Shown piece after piece: positions 28,706 through 37,741 of a stretch of DNA of 64,000 bases. This DNA is from Hofstenia miamia (Eukaryota; Xenacoelomorpha; Acoela). Both the position numbers and the translations under genes were made by a program. Where the stretch lies: contig SCFE01000098.1 in the NCBI GenBank assembly GCA_004352715.1, positions 1,505,473 through 1,569,472 on the forward strand. Reading direction: 5' to 3'. How positions within the stretch are numbered: position 1 is the first letter of the stretch; every line of letters begins with the position of its first letter. Under the pieces are notes generated by a model. It saw only the letters and a list, made by a program, of their open reading frames with translations. It was not told the origin of the DNA and did no database searches.

Positions 28706-31700
28706 GCTTTATAGCTATTTGGCTGATATACACCTTGCATAAATCATCCATTAGTAAATTTGAAATTGTATGGAAATCATTCTCTACTAAATTTATATGT
28801 AACAATTTTAATGTTAACTTATGATCTGAGATCTAATGATCCACACAACTGGAAAAATTAGATAAATTACATCAAAACACAAGTGCAAAATTGGACAATT
28901 ATGAAGAAATAATTACAAAATTACTTTACAGAAGTTTTTTGTTTAAATAATGCAGCATTGTATAAATATATGGCAAAACTGGATTATTTTTCCAAAAAAT
29001 ACAGTTCAAGGCCCATGTACATTTTGGAGTATACATTCCCAATTTTTTACGTGTTTAAAATAAAATATTTCATAGCAGTATATTACTTGTAGTAAAGATA
29101 GTATTTCAATAAAAAATTGTCTTATCTTAAAGAATTCAATGGTGAATCTTGCCGAGGTTAAAGCAGAACCCAAAGTCGTTGTTAAATTTTAAGTTTTTTA
29201 ACATGAAAAAAAACGTTTACTTTATAGTAATATAGAAGATGCAGTCCTCTATGTGATTTTGGGAATAATATTTATGACAGAAATATTATTTTATTAGTAG
29301 CAATGCTATTGAGGGACAACCAATAAAATATACCCCTGGTTTTTCCTTGCTAGCTTTTACAAATCTTATTTTCCAAGCTATATTCAAATTGTTGTAGAAA
29401 ATATTTATGCGCAAACACTCTCATATTTCGAAGGTTTAATACAATATTTCTAAATTTTGGATCCCTGCTAAAATGATATTTCATTTTTGAAAATACTGAA
29501 ATTTAACAAAGTCGGCACTACCTAGTTTACTTAGTTTTACGAGCTACACCCCAAATAACATGTACTAAACAAAACACTTAGCATATCAGTTTAAAACTAG
29601 CATTTTTCCTACTTTTAGGACCGAAAAATTTGGAATTTACGACCAAGAATTGGATTACAAACACTGTGAATAACTAATTTTAACAGAAAATCTGATGCGT
29701 TCTAACGGTGACTTTCAATAGCTCATGTGTTATACGTTGTAATAACATTGCATAGGTTTTTTAAACATTTAAGTTTCAGCTGACCTCAGTAGGGTTTCAG
29801 CACGGACGGTATGCAAAGCGTTGAAGATAAACTAAAATTATCAACAACATATTTTTCTACCGTTTACTGTTTTGAAATAATTTATTCATCATTGTTAAAG
29901 GTTATATGGGGATTAATACATCCATGTTTTATTCGAAAAGATACGATGATCTTCTTTAAGTAATGGAAACAACCATCAAAACTGCAAGTAATTTTGATTT
30001 GAAGAGAATGAATTTTATTTATACATAATATACCATAAAGTTGAATTTAACAATTTATTTCGGCAACCAAATCTAGACTATTCAAGTGCATCCCTTCAAA
30101 GACATAAAAAGTAGAAAAGAGGGTTTTTGCTTTGTATATGGGCGAATTGTTTTAAGCAGGAACATACTTTTTAAGGTATACATAAGGGAGTAATGAAAAC
30201 TTCAGAATTGAGTAATTAACAATGGAAATTCAATGAATTAAACTCACTAGCTAAAAATATATAGGGAGCATAATGGGTCCCCCACTTTAGAAAGGCACAA
30301 TAGAGTATAATTCTATCTTAAATTTGTCAATGATATTGACAACTTGACTGACATTCAAACTTAAAAAATTTCTTAACCTCTTATCCTTAATATTCATTAT
30401 TTAAAAATTCATATCAAGAGATTGAGACAAGGTGAAGCAAATAAATGTCATTCGTATCAATATTTTAAAAATGCACTAAATTTCTTAACAGCCCTGATAA
30501 CAACTACAGGAACCGAAATGTAAATGGTCATTATTATAATATTTTAAATCGGATTTCGCAACCACGTGTTAATGCGATCAGCTTTCAATTGAACACATGA
30601 TAAAATGAATTCAAATAAAAATGTACAATAAATCAGATTTAGATGTTTTCAACAGTTGACTGCGAGGGAAACTCTTTTTAATTACAATTGAGATTTAATT
30701 TATGCAATAGAGTTTACCTAAAAACCTTAGTTACACTGCGTTGAATACAAAAAAACTAACAATTACAGGTCTAAACAAGATAATTAAAATTACAAATAGT
30801 TGTACACATGAATTCAATTTTAGGGGAGGGGCAGCATGGAGCCACTTGCAAAAATTTGACACCATGACCCCTCTAGTGATACAACTGATTAAATCCATAG
30901 TTCGCCAAACACCGAGTTCTAGTAAAGAGACAGGTTAATATCTACGTTTTTACAAACAATTAATAAGTGAAGTACACGAACAATTTCCCAAACGAATTGT
31001 ATCTAATCTGATGATCTGATGATATAGAAAATACACACTGCAGAGCTTTCTAATAAATTTTTAGGGTTTTTCATTAGGCGGAACATTATCGCTGTCATGA
31101 CATAGAATTGTCATCATCGATAAAAAAACCCAGTAATTATTGCACTAAAAGCTTACAGACCATAGCCACGGCGTATCTGCAAGCACCAATTTTCTGTTTT
31201 TCGAAAGCTGTATCTTTTATCTCACGAAGGATAATTGATAAATTAAATTAAGTGATGTATCTTATTTCACACGACTACTGGATTACATGGGAGTAAAAAT
31301 GATACCATGTGGAGTCAACAGTTATTGGACTACATAGAATAATATTGGATTTTGATGTTAATACTTCAGTGTATGTTTTTATAAGCTAAATCAATTGAAC
31401 TTCATCGTATGCATAATCGGCATTTGCAATTACAAACACCTCTTCAATTAATTCTTTCAAATCTTAGTCCGACTACATGAGTACTCAGCTGAAATCAGGG
31501 ATGACCTCGACAGATGTATCACAAATAATCCGGGGTGAAATCAAAATTATCCAGCGAAATTTTCAAGTGCACATTTGAATAAACCAGTATAAACGAAATC
31601 ACACAATTATCATTCATAAAGATAAATCCTCCTACATTAAAATGGCCTCATTTTTTCAAAAATTGGCCTCCTTCAACGGAGTATTTTGAGAAACCAACTT

Positions 31701-34700
31701 CTATAAATTAAGGAACATCATTAAGCCTGAACATCAAAAGTCTGGTTTGATATATAATTGGCAAACAATATTTCAAAATATATTTTAACCTTTAGGCAAG
31801 GAAAATTTCAAATTTGATTAATTGCAATAAATGCTCTCAGCAAAATTTTCAAAAGTTTCTACAGCGTATATCAAACTCTTCTCGGATGTTTGCCTTTGAA
31901 ACTACAATAAAGTAGGCCTACAAAATGTACAGGAGCATCAATCAATACAATTTTAAAACATGGAATCAGGGTTGGTAAAAAAGTGTATTTTTACAAATAA
32001 ACGTTTTAAACGTTTAAAACAATGTTTTTTGTTTTTAGACAAAACCAGTTCAAAGTAAGAAACTTTTACGAAAAACACATATAGTGGCAAACATTGAATT
32101 ATGATAAAATTATCAACATTCATTTTTCGTTTCATGCACGTAAATAAAACGTATTTTTTCAGTAGAAAATCGGTTATAAAAATACGAATGGACGAAACCC
32201 AAAATTATTTTCCAAACTTTTCGACATACATTTGAAAAAACCATTTAAAAAAACTCTGCAAAAAACAGTTGTCTTAAACAGAGTGTTTAAAACATGTTTT
32301 AAACAGGCCCTGTTTAAAACATCCCAACTCTGCATGGAATGGCGAAAATTAGAACATCAAAAGAATAAGGATTATAAATCATACAGACATGTAATGCTAA
32401 CAACTGAAACTATAAAAATAACGTTGTTATCTCATATTTCTGAATTTTAATGACTTGCTTATATTAAATACACAGTTAATGAATTTTTAATAATACTAGC
32501 CTTTAAATATTGTATGTGAAAAAATAGCATCTATGCAAAATCAGTGTTGTGATTCAATAATATAATTTTGTACGATAAAAAATTTAGAGCAGAGTGCAAC
32601 TAAAATAATTTTTACGAAAAGTTACAGCGCATATCACATTAGTATACAAAGTATTGGAACAATAAATACAAATATCAATGATATATTAATGAAATGAATT
32701 TTCGCATAAGAAAATGCGTTCAATAATTTGTTTGTCCTAAGGGTCCATACAAGCTCAAACATATCCACTCACGTAAAACGATGCAATTAATTTACAAGAT
32801 ATTTATATAAAGATATATTAGATATTATTTAATAAATTCATTAAATAGAGAGCAATGCTATAATTGGCAGTATATATTGTGTTGTCAATAACACGTTTAG
32901 CAAAACATGGTTCTTTTTAGATCCAAACATTTGAACCGTAACTTATATGAAAGTAGTATATGTAAAGAATCCTTGTCTTATATTTGCCTGAGTGATATGT
33001 ACTTAAACACGGAAAGTTCCTGCTGCCCAGCAAAATAAAAAAAGTCTTTTTCAACAGAACTAAATCGAAATAGTCATGTATGGAAAAATATAATTATCAC
33101 CAACTAAATTTGAATTCTCTTAGATTGGGAGACTGGAATCGAATTGAATTAGAAAATTCCATATTCAGACAGTCCTGGCGAAAGTGCATTATAAAATATA
33201 CATTAAATTTTGAATTAATTACACAATAATTTCCATAATCTTACTTTAAAAAGCACACTGAAAAACAATGGTTTGTGAATATTATCGAAATAAAGCTCGT
33301 CTCTCGCCGAACTGCCTTCCGGATATGAAATTCTAACTGTTGTGCGTTTTCCGACGTCTTCCTCGTAACCTCGAATGGGTGCAGAGTTCATTCGAATAAC
33401 AATGTCATATGAATCTATTAAACGACCCAATTTTTTCTGACGTAGATTCCCCCCGCTTCCAACAACGACACAGGAAGAGCAATCTAAAAATAAGTATAAA
33501 GCACACATATATTGAATGTTCGAACCATTTTTGAAAATACTATTGAAGATTTCTACACTGTTGAAGTCATCGAGCAGGCTGAGTGCTGAACGAGGTACAT
33601 TTTTTAAACCCTGCTCTAAATTGAATTCTCTATTAACTTTGGAAGATTTGGAACGCTTATTGAGGAATGGTTGGCAAGGGTAATAAGATAAGAAATCCTT
33701 TTTACTAAAAGGAGCAACCCACTTGCAAGTACCTAAAGAAAGTAAAATTTATATAAATTAAGACCACAATTCTATACAATCTATATAAAAATGAATAGGT
33801 AAACTTACTTTGAAGATTGGTTGACGAATCTAAAAACGAAAAGCGATAGAAATTTAGTGAACCCATTCATGAAAGGAAACAAAATTAAAAACAGCACATA
33901 GCTTTAAATGATTAATCTGGAATGAAGATGTCCAATTACAGTCAATGAAATCAATGGGCAATTCAACCTCCGATCAAGTACATACAATTCATTTTAAATG
34001 CACAGAAAACATGCTGTAGAGCAAATTTTGTTATATGTGTTTTGTTTGATGGCATACTAGTTTTTATTTATTTGCTTGCTAATATACTTTTTCTTTGTCA
34101 GTAGATGTATATTGCTTCAGATGTATTAATTTCTTTTGTGCATAAACACGTGGACTCCGCGCAAAAATCCAAAATCGCATTCTTGCAATAATTAAAAAAC
34201 TATACTTACCAATACCATTTTGTGAAAAAATACGCATTCTCCTTAAGACTTGTAGTCACGGAATAGATAACGGAACGATTTAAAGCTGTTTTTAGCAATT
34301 ATAATGAATTTACTTCAACATTAATTGATGAAATTGCTAAATATTAGTTTTTTTACGAGTGTGAAATAGAATTCTTCTAAATAATTTTAATCTTAATAGG
34401 GCCGTTTACACGGGGCGGATGATCCGGTAAAAAGCGAATGATGCGGCTAGCCGCATTAAGGCGGTCTACAAAAGCTTTGCTTTAGTAGCCGCATTATCTC
34501 CTGACGGTGTCCCTTCCTTTGTAATTCATGAAACCCCCTCCACTCTTTATCCATTTAAAGCATCTTTATTCCATCATTTGCTCCTCTAAGCGCTATCCCG
34601 CCTGTTGGAAGACAACTTAGATTTCTCCGCAGATAAAATCTAATCAGCTTCCCTCCTCGCAGGTCTTGCCCTACCGCCCAATAGCTATTCTATCTCGACT

Positions 34701-37700
34701 GTCTATCATCTTTGAACGCTTTGTTTTTCTTTATGTATTCCCAAAAATTCGTCACCTCTTCTTCTCAGCATGGCAACCTTCCTGGTCGCTCTACGATTAC
34801 TAACCTGCTCACTGTGATCGAAAACTGCTACTTTCACTCTGATAGTAATGATCCTGGTTGTATTATCTTTGAAATAAAATAGTCAAACTCATACTGGTTA
34901 ATAGTGCAAAGTAAAACAGAATGATATTGAAAATTACATTAATTTTTTTCCGTTATTGTGGTCTTGGAACACATTTATATCAATTTTTTTGGAACTGTAG
35001 TCAATTTGTCACCGTCAGTGTCCACTATGAAATGTAATTATTCTATTCCGCAATGATCAGTTGATCACATTAAATATCTTTCAATAACTATTAAATATTT
35101 TCAACATTAGACCATATTTCAATTGAATATCCATATTTTGCATATTTTGATGTTTTTTATAATTTAATGAGCTAACTTGAGTTTTGTGCTTAATTTCGGA
35201 TGCATCTTTATATAATTAGAAGTTGCATTGTTGGTTGTAGCAAAGTAGCATCCGACATTAGGCATGTCCCTGTAAATCCAAAAAAGTTTAGAATCATAGT
35301 TTAAATACAAGGTTGACGTGTTAGTTGAAGTTTAACTAGCCTTGGAACACGGGTAAATAGCTATTTTCTAGGAAATGCAAACTAATTAAATCCCAATCCT
35401 TTCGTTTTCATTAGCCTAATTCAGTGCATTCAACACCATGCCAGAGATAAAAGTGGGCCAGGTCGACTAATGCAGTTTGTCTAAATTTGATACCCATGAG
35501 TAAACATGTCTGTAATGGACCAGTAGAATTTTGATACGTCGGGTAATATAGTGCAGAGTTGAACATGACATAGTGGGCAGGCCAAAGTCTCTGTGCAGAA
35601 ATGGACATGAACCAAAATGTAGGCTCAAGTCCAGAAGCTTGTTATGACAAGTGGTGTGTCCAATTTAGATCCACAGGGTAGCATTGAAGAACATCGCGTT
35701 ACATCCTTCCAGACACCTAAACGAAATTTCAGGGTTTGGGTAAATGCATTCTTTGATATTGAGTAAAGCAATTGAGTCTTTCTAAAAAATTTACTTACAG
35801 GAGGTCATTTCCTAAGCATGTTTCAATCCTAAAATTGGAGTAACATCATCTGAGACTATAATGAAATTGGATTTTTTCCTTCTTCATTTACTCCCCAAGA
35901 TTATGGGCAAAGAGCAGACTCCATTTATGAGTACTTATTGCCTCTATAACCCGTTAATCTGACTAGCCGGTTCTATCAAATGATTAGTAAATCCAAGTGA
36001 TTAAACTTTGATTTTATGCCTGTTAATTAAATCTATAGATTCAATTGATTTAATTTTTTGTATTCGCTTTTCTTTGGAATCGCAACGATATTAGTCATCA
36101 TTTTCTCTATCATTAGCCTGCATTCACATCGTCAACAATCTATACTATTGTTCTTATTGTTAACCGAATAACTGAAGGCTGCCGACGCCCTAAAATTTAA
36201 TCCAGTTAGTTTGTGGCTGCGGGTGTTTTTAATTTTTAATGACATATTGCGATGGCTTTCTTTATGGTAAGTTTTCTTCCTCATTAAACGTTTTTGTAGT
36301 TATCTTCTGTCATTGTGATGACAAGTTGATCGTCAATTACGCTGACCCGTAATTCTGCAATTTACGCAATAGTATTCTTAATATATTAATGAATGCATTA
36401 ATCTTTAATCCGTCTATTTTGAAGAAAGTAATATGAAAGTTTCTTTATTAAAAAAATTTGACTAGCCTCTCAATCGTCATAAAAACTCGAAAATTTGGAA
36501 AAAGAATTCTTTTTAAAATATATATTCTAACGCTATTCGAATTTCGTCTCGCTTGGTTGTTTGAAGAAATAATGCAAAATCTCTTTTCCAAGTCCATTCA
36601 TGTGATATATTAATGCCATCTATTTCTAGTGGCTGGAGTTTTAATGAAACAGAAACTGTCACCAGGTTGCCGACGATAGAGAAGTTATTCGAAGGATCGC
36701 CATCTATGATCATCTGTGTACACTGCACAGCAGCTAATGAAGAAACGGGCTATGACACTACATTGCAAGAGTTTTTAAAAAAGCACGAGAAAATAGCATT
36801 ACGTTCAATCTTGATAAATTTCAGTACAGATATGCATATGGGGTGTCATTGTAAATAAACGTGGATTTTACCCCGATCATGAAAAAAAGATGACAATTGC
36901 CAATTACCAGGTATCAAATTAAAAGAAGGAAGTTCAAATTTGTTTTGCTCGTTTATTATACAAAGGCCAAAACTCATAACTGCAATACGCGTAATGATGA
37001 AATTGAGGCTTAGTGGCAATGGAATCCCTAACTTACAACCGCCTTCAAAACAATTAACCTTAAATAGCCTAGCGTCCGTTTTAAAGGACAAACCGCTTTC
37101 CCACATTTACAAAGAATTTTCTCCAAGCCGATTTCCAAATTTGAAAATATTGGGGCATTAGTGGGTCTATTGGGGATCATGCATTGATACAATGTTGAAA
37201 ATGTTTATTAAAGCTTATTGCTGTGGCAGAGATTAATGAATAGATTAACAAGTTTTCATAGAAATTTTCGAATTTTTGAAAAAGATTTAAATTCTCTCCA
37301 TACCTAGTGTTAATGTATTTAGAAGGTATTTAGAAGCAAAGATTATGCAGTGACTGTTCCTGTAGTAACCTGGCTATAATATAGTACTAAAACTAAAATG
37401 AGGTTCTGTAATAAAATACATTCATATCAATGGTACTATTGCTCACAAGCACAGTAAAAATAAACGGCATACAATATCTCATATGTAATATAAGCGAAAA
37501 ATTTTAGATAGCATTAAAATTGAATGGGGAATATAACAAAATAAAAGTAAATACTACCGGTAGTATTTTGGCTTCCACCAACGCCAACAATAAATAAAGA
37601 ATTTTTGAAGGAAGAGTGAATTGATTCTGTGCTCAAAGAAGAGATAAAATAGAACAACATACAAAAAAGACAAGCAAATATCAAGAAAATGAAAACACGT

Positions 37701-37741
37701 CTGCTATGGATGACAACTGAATAGGCCTCTGATATTGACAT
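1735..37741 (-). CDS. ST3GAL: ST3Gal-type sialyltransferase, seven coding exons
   Basis: Complete spliced gene of CAZy family GT29. It should transfer sialic acid from CMP-sialic acid to terminal galactose of glycans in alpha-2,3 linkage, as a type II membrane protein of the Golgi lumen. Exons are 37558-37741, 34210-34248, 33809-33829, 33245-33732, 23665-23808, 9609-9776 and 1735-1842. All junctions keep frame, giving 383 residues, close to the roughly 375 of vertebrate ST3GAL3. Order: short cytoplasmic tail, transmembrane anchor (about 16-36), stem, sialylmotif L (about 166-212; [22 protein letters not shown]), a link with FIMNPEF, sialylmotif S (about 303-326; [24 protein letters not shown]) and VS motif HDTNIE (354-359). 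The cysteines that pair between L and S in this family are present. The nearest relative by motif wording is ST3GAL3; substrate preference is inferred only. Confidence 0.92.
2690..4130 (+). pseudogene. Decayed non-LTR retrotransposon, reverse transcriptase region
   Basis: Reverse-transcriptase blocks in the right order but in shifting frames: [14 protein letters not shown] near 2730, [12 protein letters not shown] near 2825, [10 protein letters not shown] near 3220, then [12 protein letters not shown] near 3310 and [16 protein letters not shown] near 3400. The thumb continues to about 3690 ([19 protein letters not shown]). The piece ends near AAATAAACTTTTTG around 4110-4125, a likely 3' end. 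It is truncated 5', carries many frameshifts and is in the opposite direction to the host gene. It belongs to the Jockey/CR1 group, like the left-edge copy. Confidence 0.8.
4487..4574 (+). pseudogene. Possible N-terminal exon of a pogo/Tc5-type transposase
   Basis: ATG opens [20 protein letters not shown], followed by gtaata. Basic starts of the form M-V-x-x-Y-x-R-x-T are typical of Psq/CENP-B-like helix-turn-helix domains in pogo and Tc5 transposases. No further domain follows, so this is at best a relic. Confidence 0.3.
5300..5987 (+). pseudogene. Retrotransposon ORF1: PHD-like zinc finger and RRM-like region
   Basis: Part one (5300-5593) has [19 protein letters not shown] and CFKCEAC, a Cys/His pattern like a PHD finger, known from ORF1 of CR1/L2 elements. 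It stops at 5591. Part two (about 5660-5987, another frame) reads [10 protein letters not shown], then [20 protein letters not shown], like the RNA-binding region of such ORF1 proteins. A frameshift separates them. Confidence 0.65.
6134..6683 (+). pseudogene. Retrotransposon AP-type endonuclease
   Basis: [15 protein letters not shown] is the typical start of a CR1/L2 endonuclease, followed by [12 protein letters not shown] with the catalytic glutamate. The frame breaks near 6470 after CVYIPPS and resumes as [14 protein letters not shown] (6489-6683), the late metal-site region. The SDH block appears as SKHMICHL, so the domain is decayed. Confidence 0.7.
7090..8355 (+). pseudogene. Retrotransposon reverse transcriptase
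   Basis: In order: [16 protein letters not shown] near 7180, [17 protein letters not shown] near 7345, [13 protein letters not shown] near 7460, [10 protein letters not shown] near 7615 and [10 protein letters not shown] near 7705, then an intact final frame 7828-8355 (175 codons) carrying the thumb and C-terminal region. Several frameshifts lie between the blocks. The YADD motif is intact. Confidence 0.8.
9609..9776 (-). CDS. ST3GAL: Sialyltransferase exon 6: sialylmotif S
   Basis: Exactly 56 codons, phase 0 at both ends, acceptor gtttgtttag and donor CCTAAG|gtcagt. It contains [16 protein letters not shown] and KVDVAGFGF, the S motif used in donor and acceptor binding, followed by the aromatic run DYLYYYGN at motif III. 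The usual acidic CDEV after the S cysteine reads CTKV here. Confidence 0.93.
11894..13166 (-). CDS. Tc1-family transposase, split in this assembly by an N-flanked duplication
   Basis: DDE transposase that cuts and pastes its own element. The first block (13166-12564) has the N-terminal helix-turn-helix region, the GRPRK-type basic motif (GSGRPRKI) and [13 protein letters not shown]. Catalytic residues are D in WITDECVF, D in [12 protein letters not shown] and E in SPIENVW, with 34 residues between the second D and the E (DD34E). The second block (12487-11894) repeats the middle and supplies the C-terminus. The two overlap by the 399-base duplicated segment, and apart from that duplication each block is open, so the gene may be intact in the real genome. 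Start choice is uncertain: an internal Met lies at [14 protein letters not shown]. Confidence 0.88.
12164..12962. repeat. 399-bp direct duplication on both sides of the N at 12563
   Basis: 12164-12562 and 12564-12962 are almost identical. The visible differences are near 12300/12700 (gtttctgtg against tttctgtcg) and T against G at 12551/12951. A lone N exactly between two copies is the mark of unmerged contig ends or haplotypes. Confidence 0.9.
14859..15228. mobile_element. Non-autonomous hAT-type element (370 bp)
   Basis: Ends CAGTGTTGGAACCGTG and the inverse CACGGTTCCAACACTG. The 8-bp duplication CATGCAAG flanks it on both sides (14851-14858 and 15229-15236) without mismatch. The interior is rich in repeated GCACGA/CACGGC words, unlike the AT-rich surroundings, and has no coding capacity. 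Confidence 0.9.
15863..15891. repeat. (AT)n microsatellite
   Basis: Uninterrupted alternating A and T of about 29 bases. Confidence 0.95.
15905..16740 (+). pseudogene. Possible decayed coding sequence of unknown kind
   Basis: Several protein-like runs appear on the plus strand in changing frames: [20 protein letters not shown] at about 15928, [20 protein letters not shown] near 16400 and [15 protein letters not shown] near 16500, each more acidic and varied than neighbouring noise. I do not recognise a family. A relic of a transposon or gene is the likeliest reading; chance is possible. Confidence 0.3.
17106..17350. repeat. Tandem array, five copies of a 49-bp unit
   Basis: The unit starts CTAGAAAAATAAACAAATG and ends CCCATACGAAAATT, at 17106, 17155, 17204, 17253 and 17302. 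The copies are identical except for one base and the edge in the last, so the expansion is recent. No spacers, no coding frame. Confidence 0.95.
17713..18427. mobile_element. TA-flanked inverted-repeat element (715 bp)
   Basis: ACTTCGACGCGGTTTTCGAT at the left and its exact inverse complement at the right (18408-18427), each next to TA (17711-17712, 18428-18429). This is the layout of a non-autonomous Tc1/mariner element. The interior has no intact frame. Confidence 0.75.
21431..21825. mobile_element. Non-autonomous hAT-type element (395 bp)
   Basis: Left end GAGGGATGTAAACAAATATA, right end the inverse of CAGGGATGTATATAAATATA. Exact 8-bp duplication AGTATTTA on both sides (21423-21430, 21826-21833). 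The interior is very AT-rich and non-coding. The first base of the left end differs from the usual hAT C. Confidence 0.85.
23665..23808 (-). CDS. ST3GAL: Sialyltransferase exon 5: linker between sialylmotifs L and S
   Basis: Exactly 48 codons between acceptor ttgttgttttag and donor CATTTG|gtaaat, phase 0 at both ends. It begins [13 protein letters not shown], matching the WQDFKWLKYIV position of ST3GAL3, and ends in [12 protein letters not shown], matching the ILNPYF position. An open frame continues past the donor for some 70 codons, but that part is intron. Confidence 0.9.
24237..24817. mobile_element. TA-flanked short element (581 bp)
   Basis: Ends GGGCAACCAA and TTGGTTGCCC, each next to TA (24235-24236, 24818-24819). 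The right end holds a local palindrome, GGGCAACAATTGGTTGCCC. Terminal repeats are only 10-12 bases, so the call is tentative. Confidence 0.5.
25085..25582. mobile_element. TTAA-flanked piggyBac-like short element (498 bp)
   Basis: TTAA at 25081-25084 and 25583-25586. The terminal sequences TCCTTTAAGGCTTGG and (inverse right end) CCCTTTGAGGCGCATG resemble each other and the CCCTT ends of piggyBac elements. Subterminal GGTACAT-TATG-type words also occur inverted. No transposase inside. Confidence 0.5.
26560..26760 (+). pseudogene. Mariner transposase relic with a large internal deletion
   Basis: IVTRDETWI is the first catalytic block of mariner transposases and [18 protein letters not shown] with [13 protein letters not shown] is the family's C-terminus. 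Here they stand about 35 residues apart instead of well over 100, so the centre with the second and third catalytic aspartates is gone. The segment is GC-richer than its surroundings. Terminal repeats were not found. Confidence 0.8.
28240..28541 (+). pseudogene. Penelope-like element, reverse transcriptase thumb fragment
   Basis: The frame reads [20 protein letters not shown], followed by [25 protein letters not shown] and SKNGYPQTN. This follows the FLD...YRKPT...RR(I)C...RGYP pattern after the active site in Penelope-like reverse transcriptases. The active site and the GIY-YIG part are missing. Confidence 0.6.
28663..28702. repeat. (TA)n microsatellite
   Basis: About 40 bases of uninterrupted TA. 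Confidence 0.95.
31967..32332. mobile_element. Non-autonomous hAT-type element (366 bp)
   Basis: Ends CAGGGTTGG and the inverse of CAGAGTTGGGATG, with an exact 8-bp duplication CATGGAAT (31959-31966 and 32333-32340). The interior is filled with GTTTAAAC-type words. A short open frame that starts inside is accidental. Confidence 0.85.
33245..33732 (-). CDS. ST3GAL: Sialyltransferase exon 4: start of catalytic domain and sialylmotif L
   Basis: Acceptor tttctttag before 33732, donor TTTAAA|gtaag after 33245, ending in phase 0. It starts [11 protein letters not shown] and includes [26 protein letters not shown] and [11 protein letters not shown], the unmistakable L motif that binds the CMP part of the donor. 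Bases 33525-33484 on the minus strand look like a 42-bp intron (gttcga...ttttag) whose removal keeps frame and gives a more typical lead-in (KNDCSSC). Reading straight through is also open, so both forms are possible. Confidence 0.92.
33809..33829 (-). CDS. ST3GAL: Sialyltransferase exon 3 (21-bp microexon)
   Basis: Only 21 bases between a good acceptor (gtttttag) and a perfect donor (CAAA|gtaagt). It adds SSTNLQ to the stem with phase 1 on both sides, so skipping it would also keep the frame. Confidence 0.7.
34210..34248 (-). CDS. ST3GAL: Sialyltransferase exon 2 (39 bp, stem)
   Basis: A short exon between the acceptor ctacaag and a strong donor (ATTG|gtaagta). It encodes [12 protein letters not shown] plus split codons, phase 1 at both ends, joining exon 1 to exon 3 in frame. 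The polypyrimidine tract is weak, so the 5' boundary is the least certain splice site of the gene. Confidence 0.65.
34399..34506. repeat. GC-rich repeat end with a perfect palindrome
   Basis: GGGCCGTTTACACGGGGCGG stands out from the AT-rich flanks and contains ATGCGGCTAGCCGCAT (34441-34456), a perfect 16-base palindrome. It looks like the end of a short inverted-repeat element, but I did not find a matching opposite end. Confidence 0.45.
34520..34880 (+). pseudogene. Non-LTR reverse transcriptase fragment (finger region)
   Basis: [20 protein letters not shown] at about 34671 is the classic YRPIS/L start of non-LTR reverse transcriptases, and [20 protein letters not shown] near 34767 is the Q-x-G-F-x-P-G-R-S-T block. 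A stop follows where DFSKAFD is expected. GC content and wording differ from the other RT copies, so this is another family. Frameshifts separate the blocks. Confidence 0.7.
36178..37161 (+). CDS. Possible C-terminal exons of an unrecognised gene nested in intron 1
   Basis: Three plus-strand segments fit together. 36178-36266 ([13 protein letters not shown], ending at a gtaagt donor), about 36631-36852 (after acceptor atttctag; [34 protein letters not shown]) and about 36911-37161 (after aattaccag; [15 protein letters not shown], ending NLKILGH and TAG). Phases agree at both joins, and the charged, varied composition looks coding. The second intron would be only about 58 bases. I do not recognise a family. 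Minus-strand frames over the same region are probably shadows, though that is not certain. Confidence 0.4.
37558..37741 (-). CDS. ST3GAL: Sialyltransferase exon 1: cytoplasmic tail, membrane anchor, start of stem
   Basis: Starts with ATG at 37741. The tail [15 protein letters not shown] is followed by about 21 hydrophobic residues beginning [11 protein letters not shown], the arrangement of a type II Golgi anchor. The donor is ACCG|gtagta after base 37558, leaving phase 1, which fits exon 2. This exon is assigned by strand, phase and topology rather than by a family motif, so it is slightly less certain than exons 4-7. Confidence 0.75.

Larger units (their letters stand above)
23809..33244 (-). 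other. Sialyltransferase intron 4
   Basis: About 9.4 kb with a TA-flanked element (24237), a TTAA-flanked element (25085), mariner and Penelope-like relics, a TA microsatellite and a hAT-type element (31967). No supported gene in 25590-26560, 26760-28230, 28705-31955 or 32345-33244. Confidence 0.7.
34249..37557 (-). other. Sialyltransferase intron 1
   Basis: About 3.3 kb, holding a GC-rich repeat end (34399), an RT fragment (34520) and a possible plus-strand gene (36178-37161). Between 34881 and 36170 no supported feature; a minus-strand frame at 35411-35608 has no recognisable relative. Confidence 0.65.

Noticed and set aside
35411-35608. Minus-strand 65-codon frame in intron 1
   Set aside because: No splice context that joins the sialyltransferase in frame and no recognisable family.
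36846-37106. Minus-strand frame opposite the possible nested gene
   Set aside because: No splice sites that connect it to the sialyltransferase, and the plus-strand reading has matching splice phases and a natural stop.
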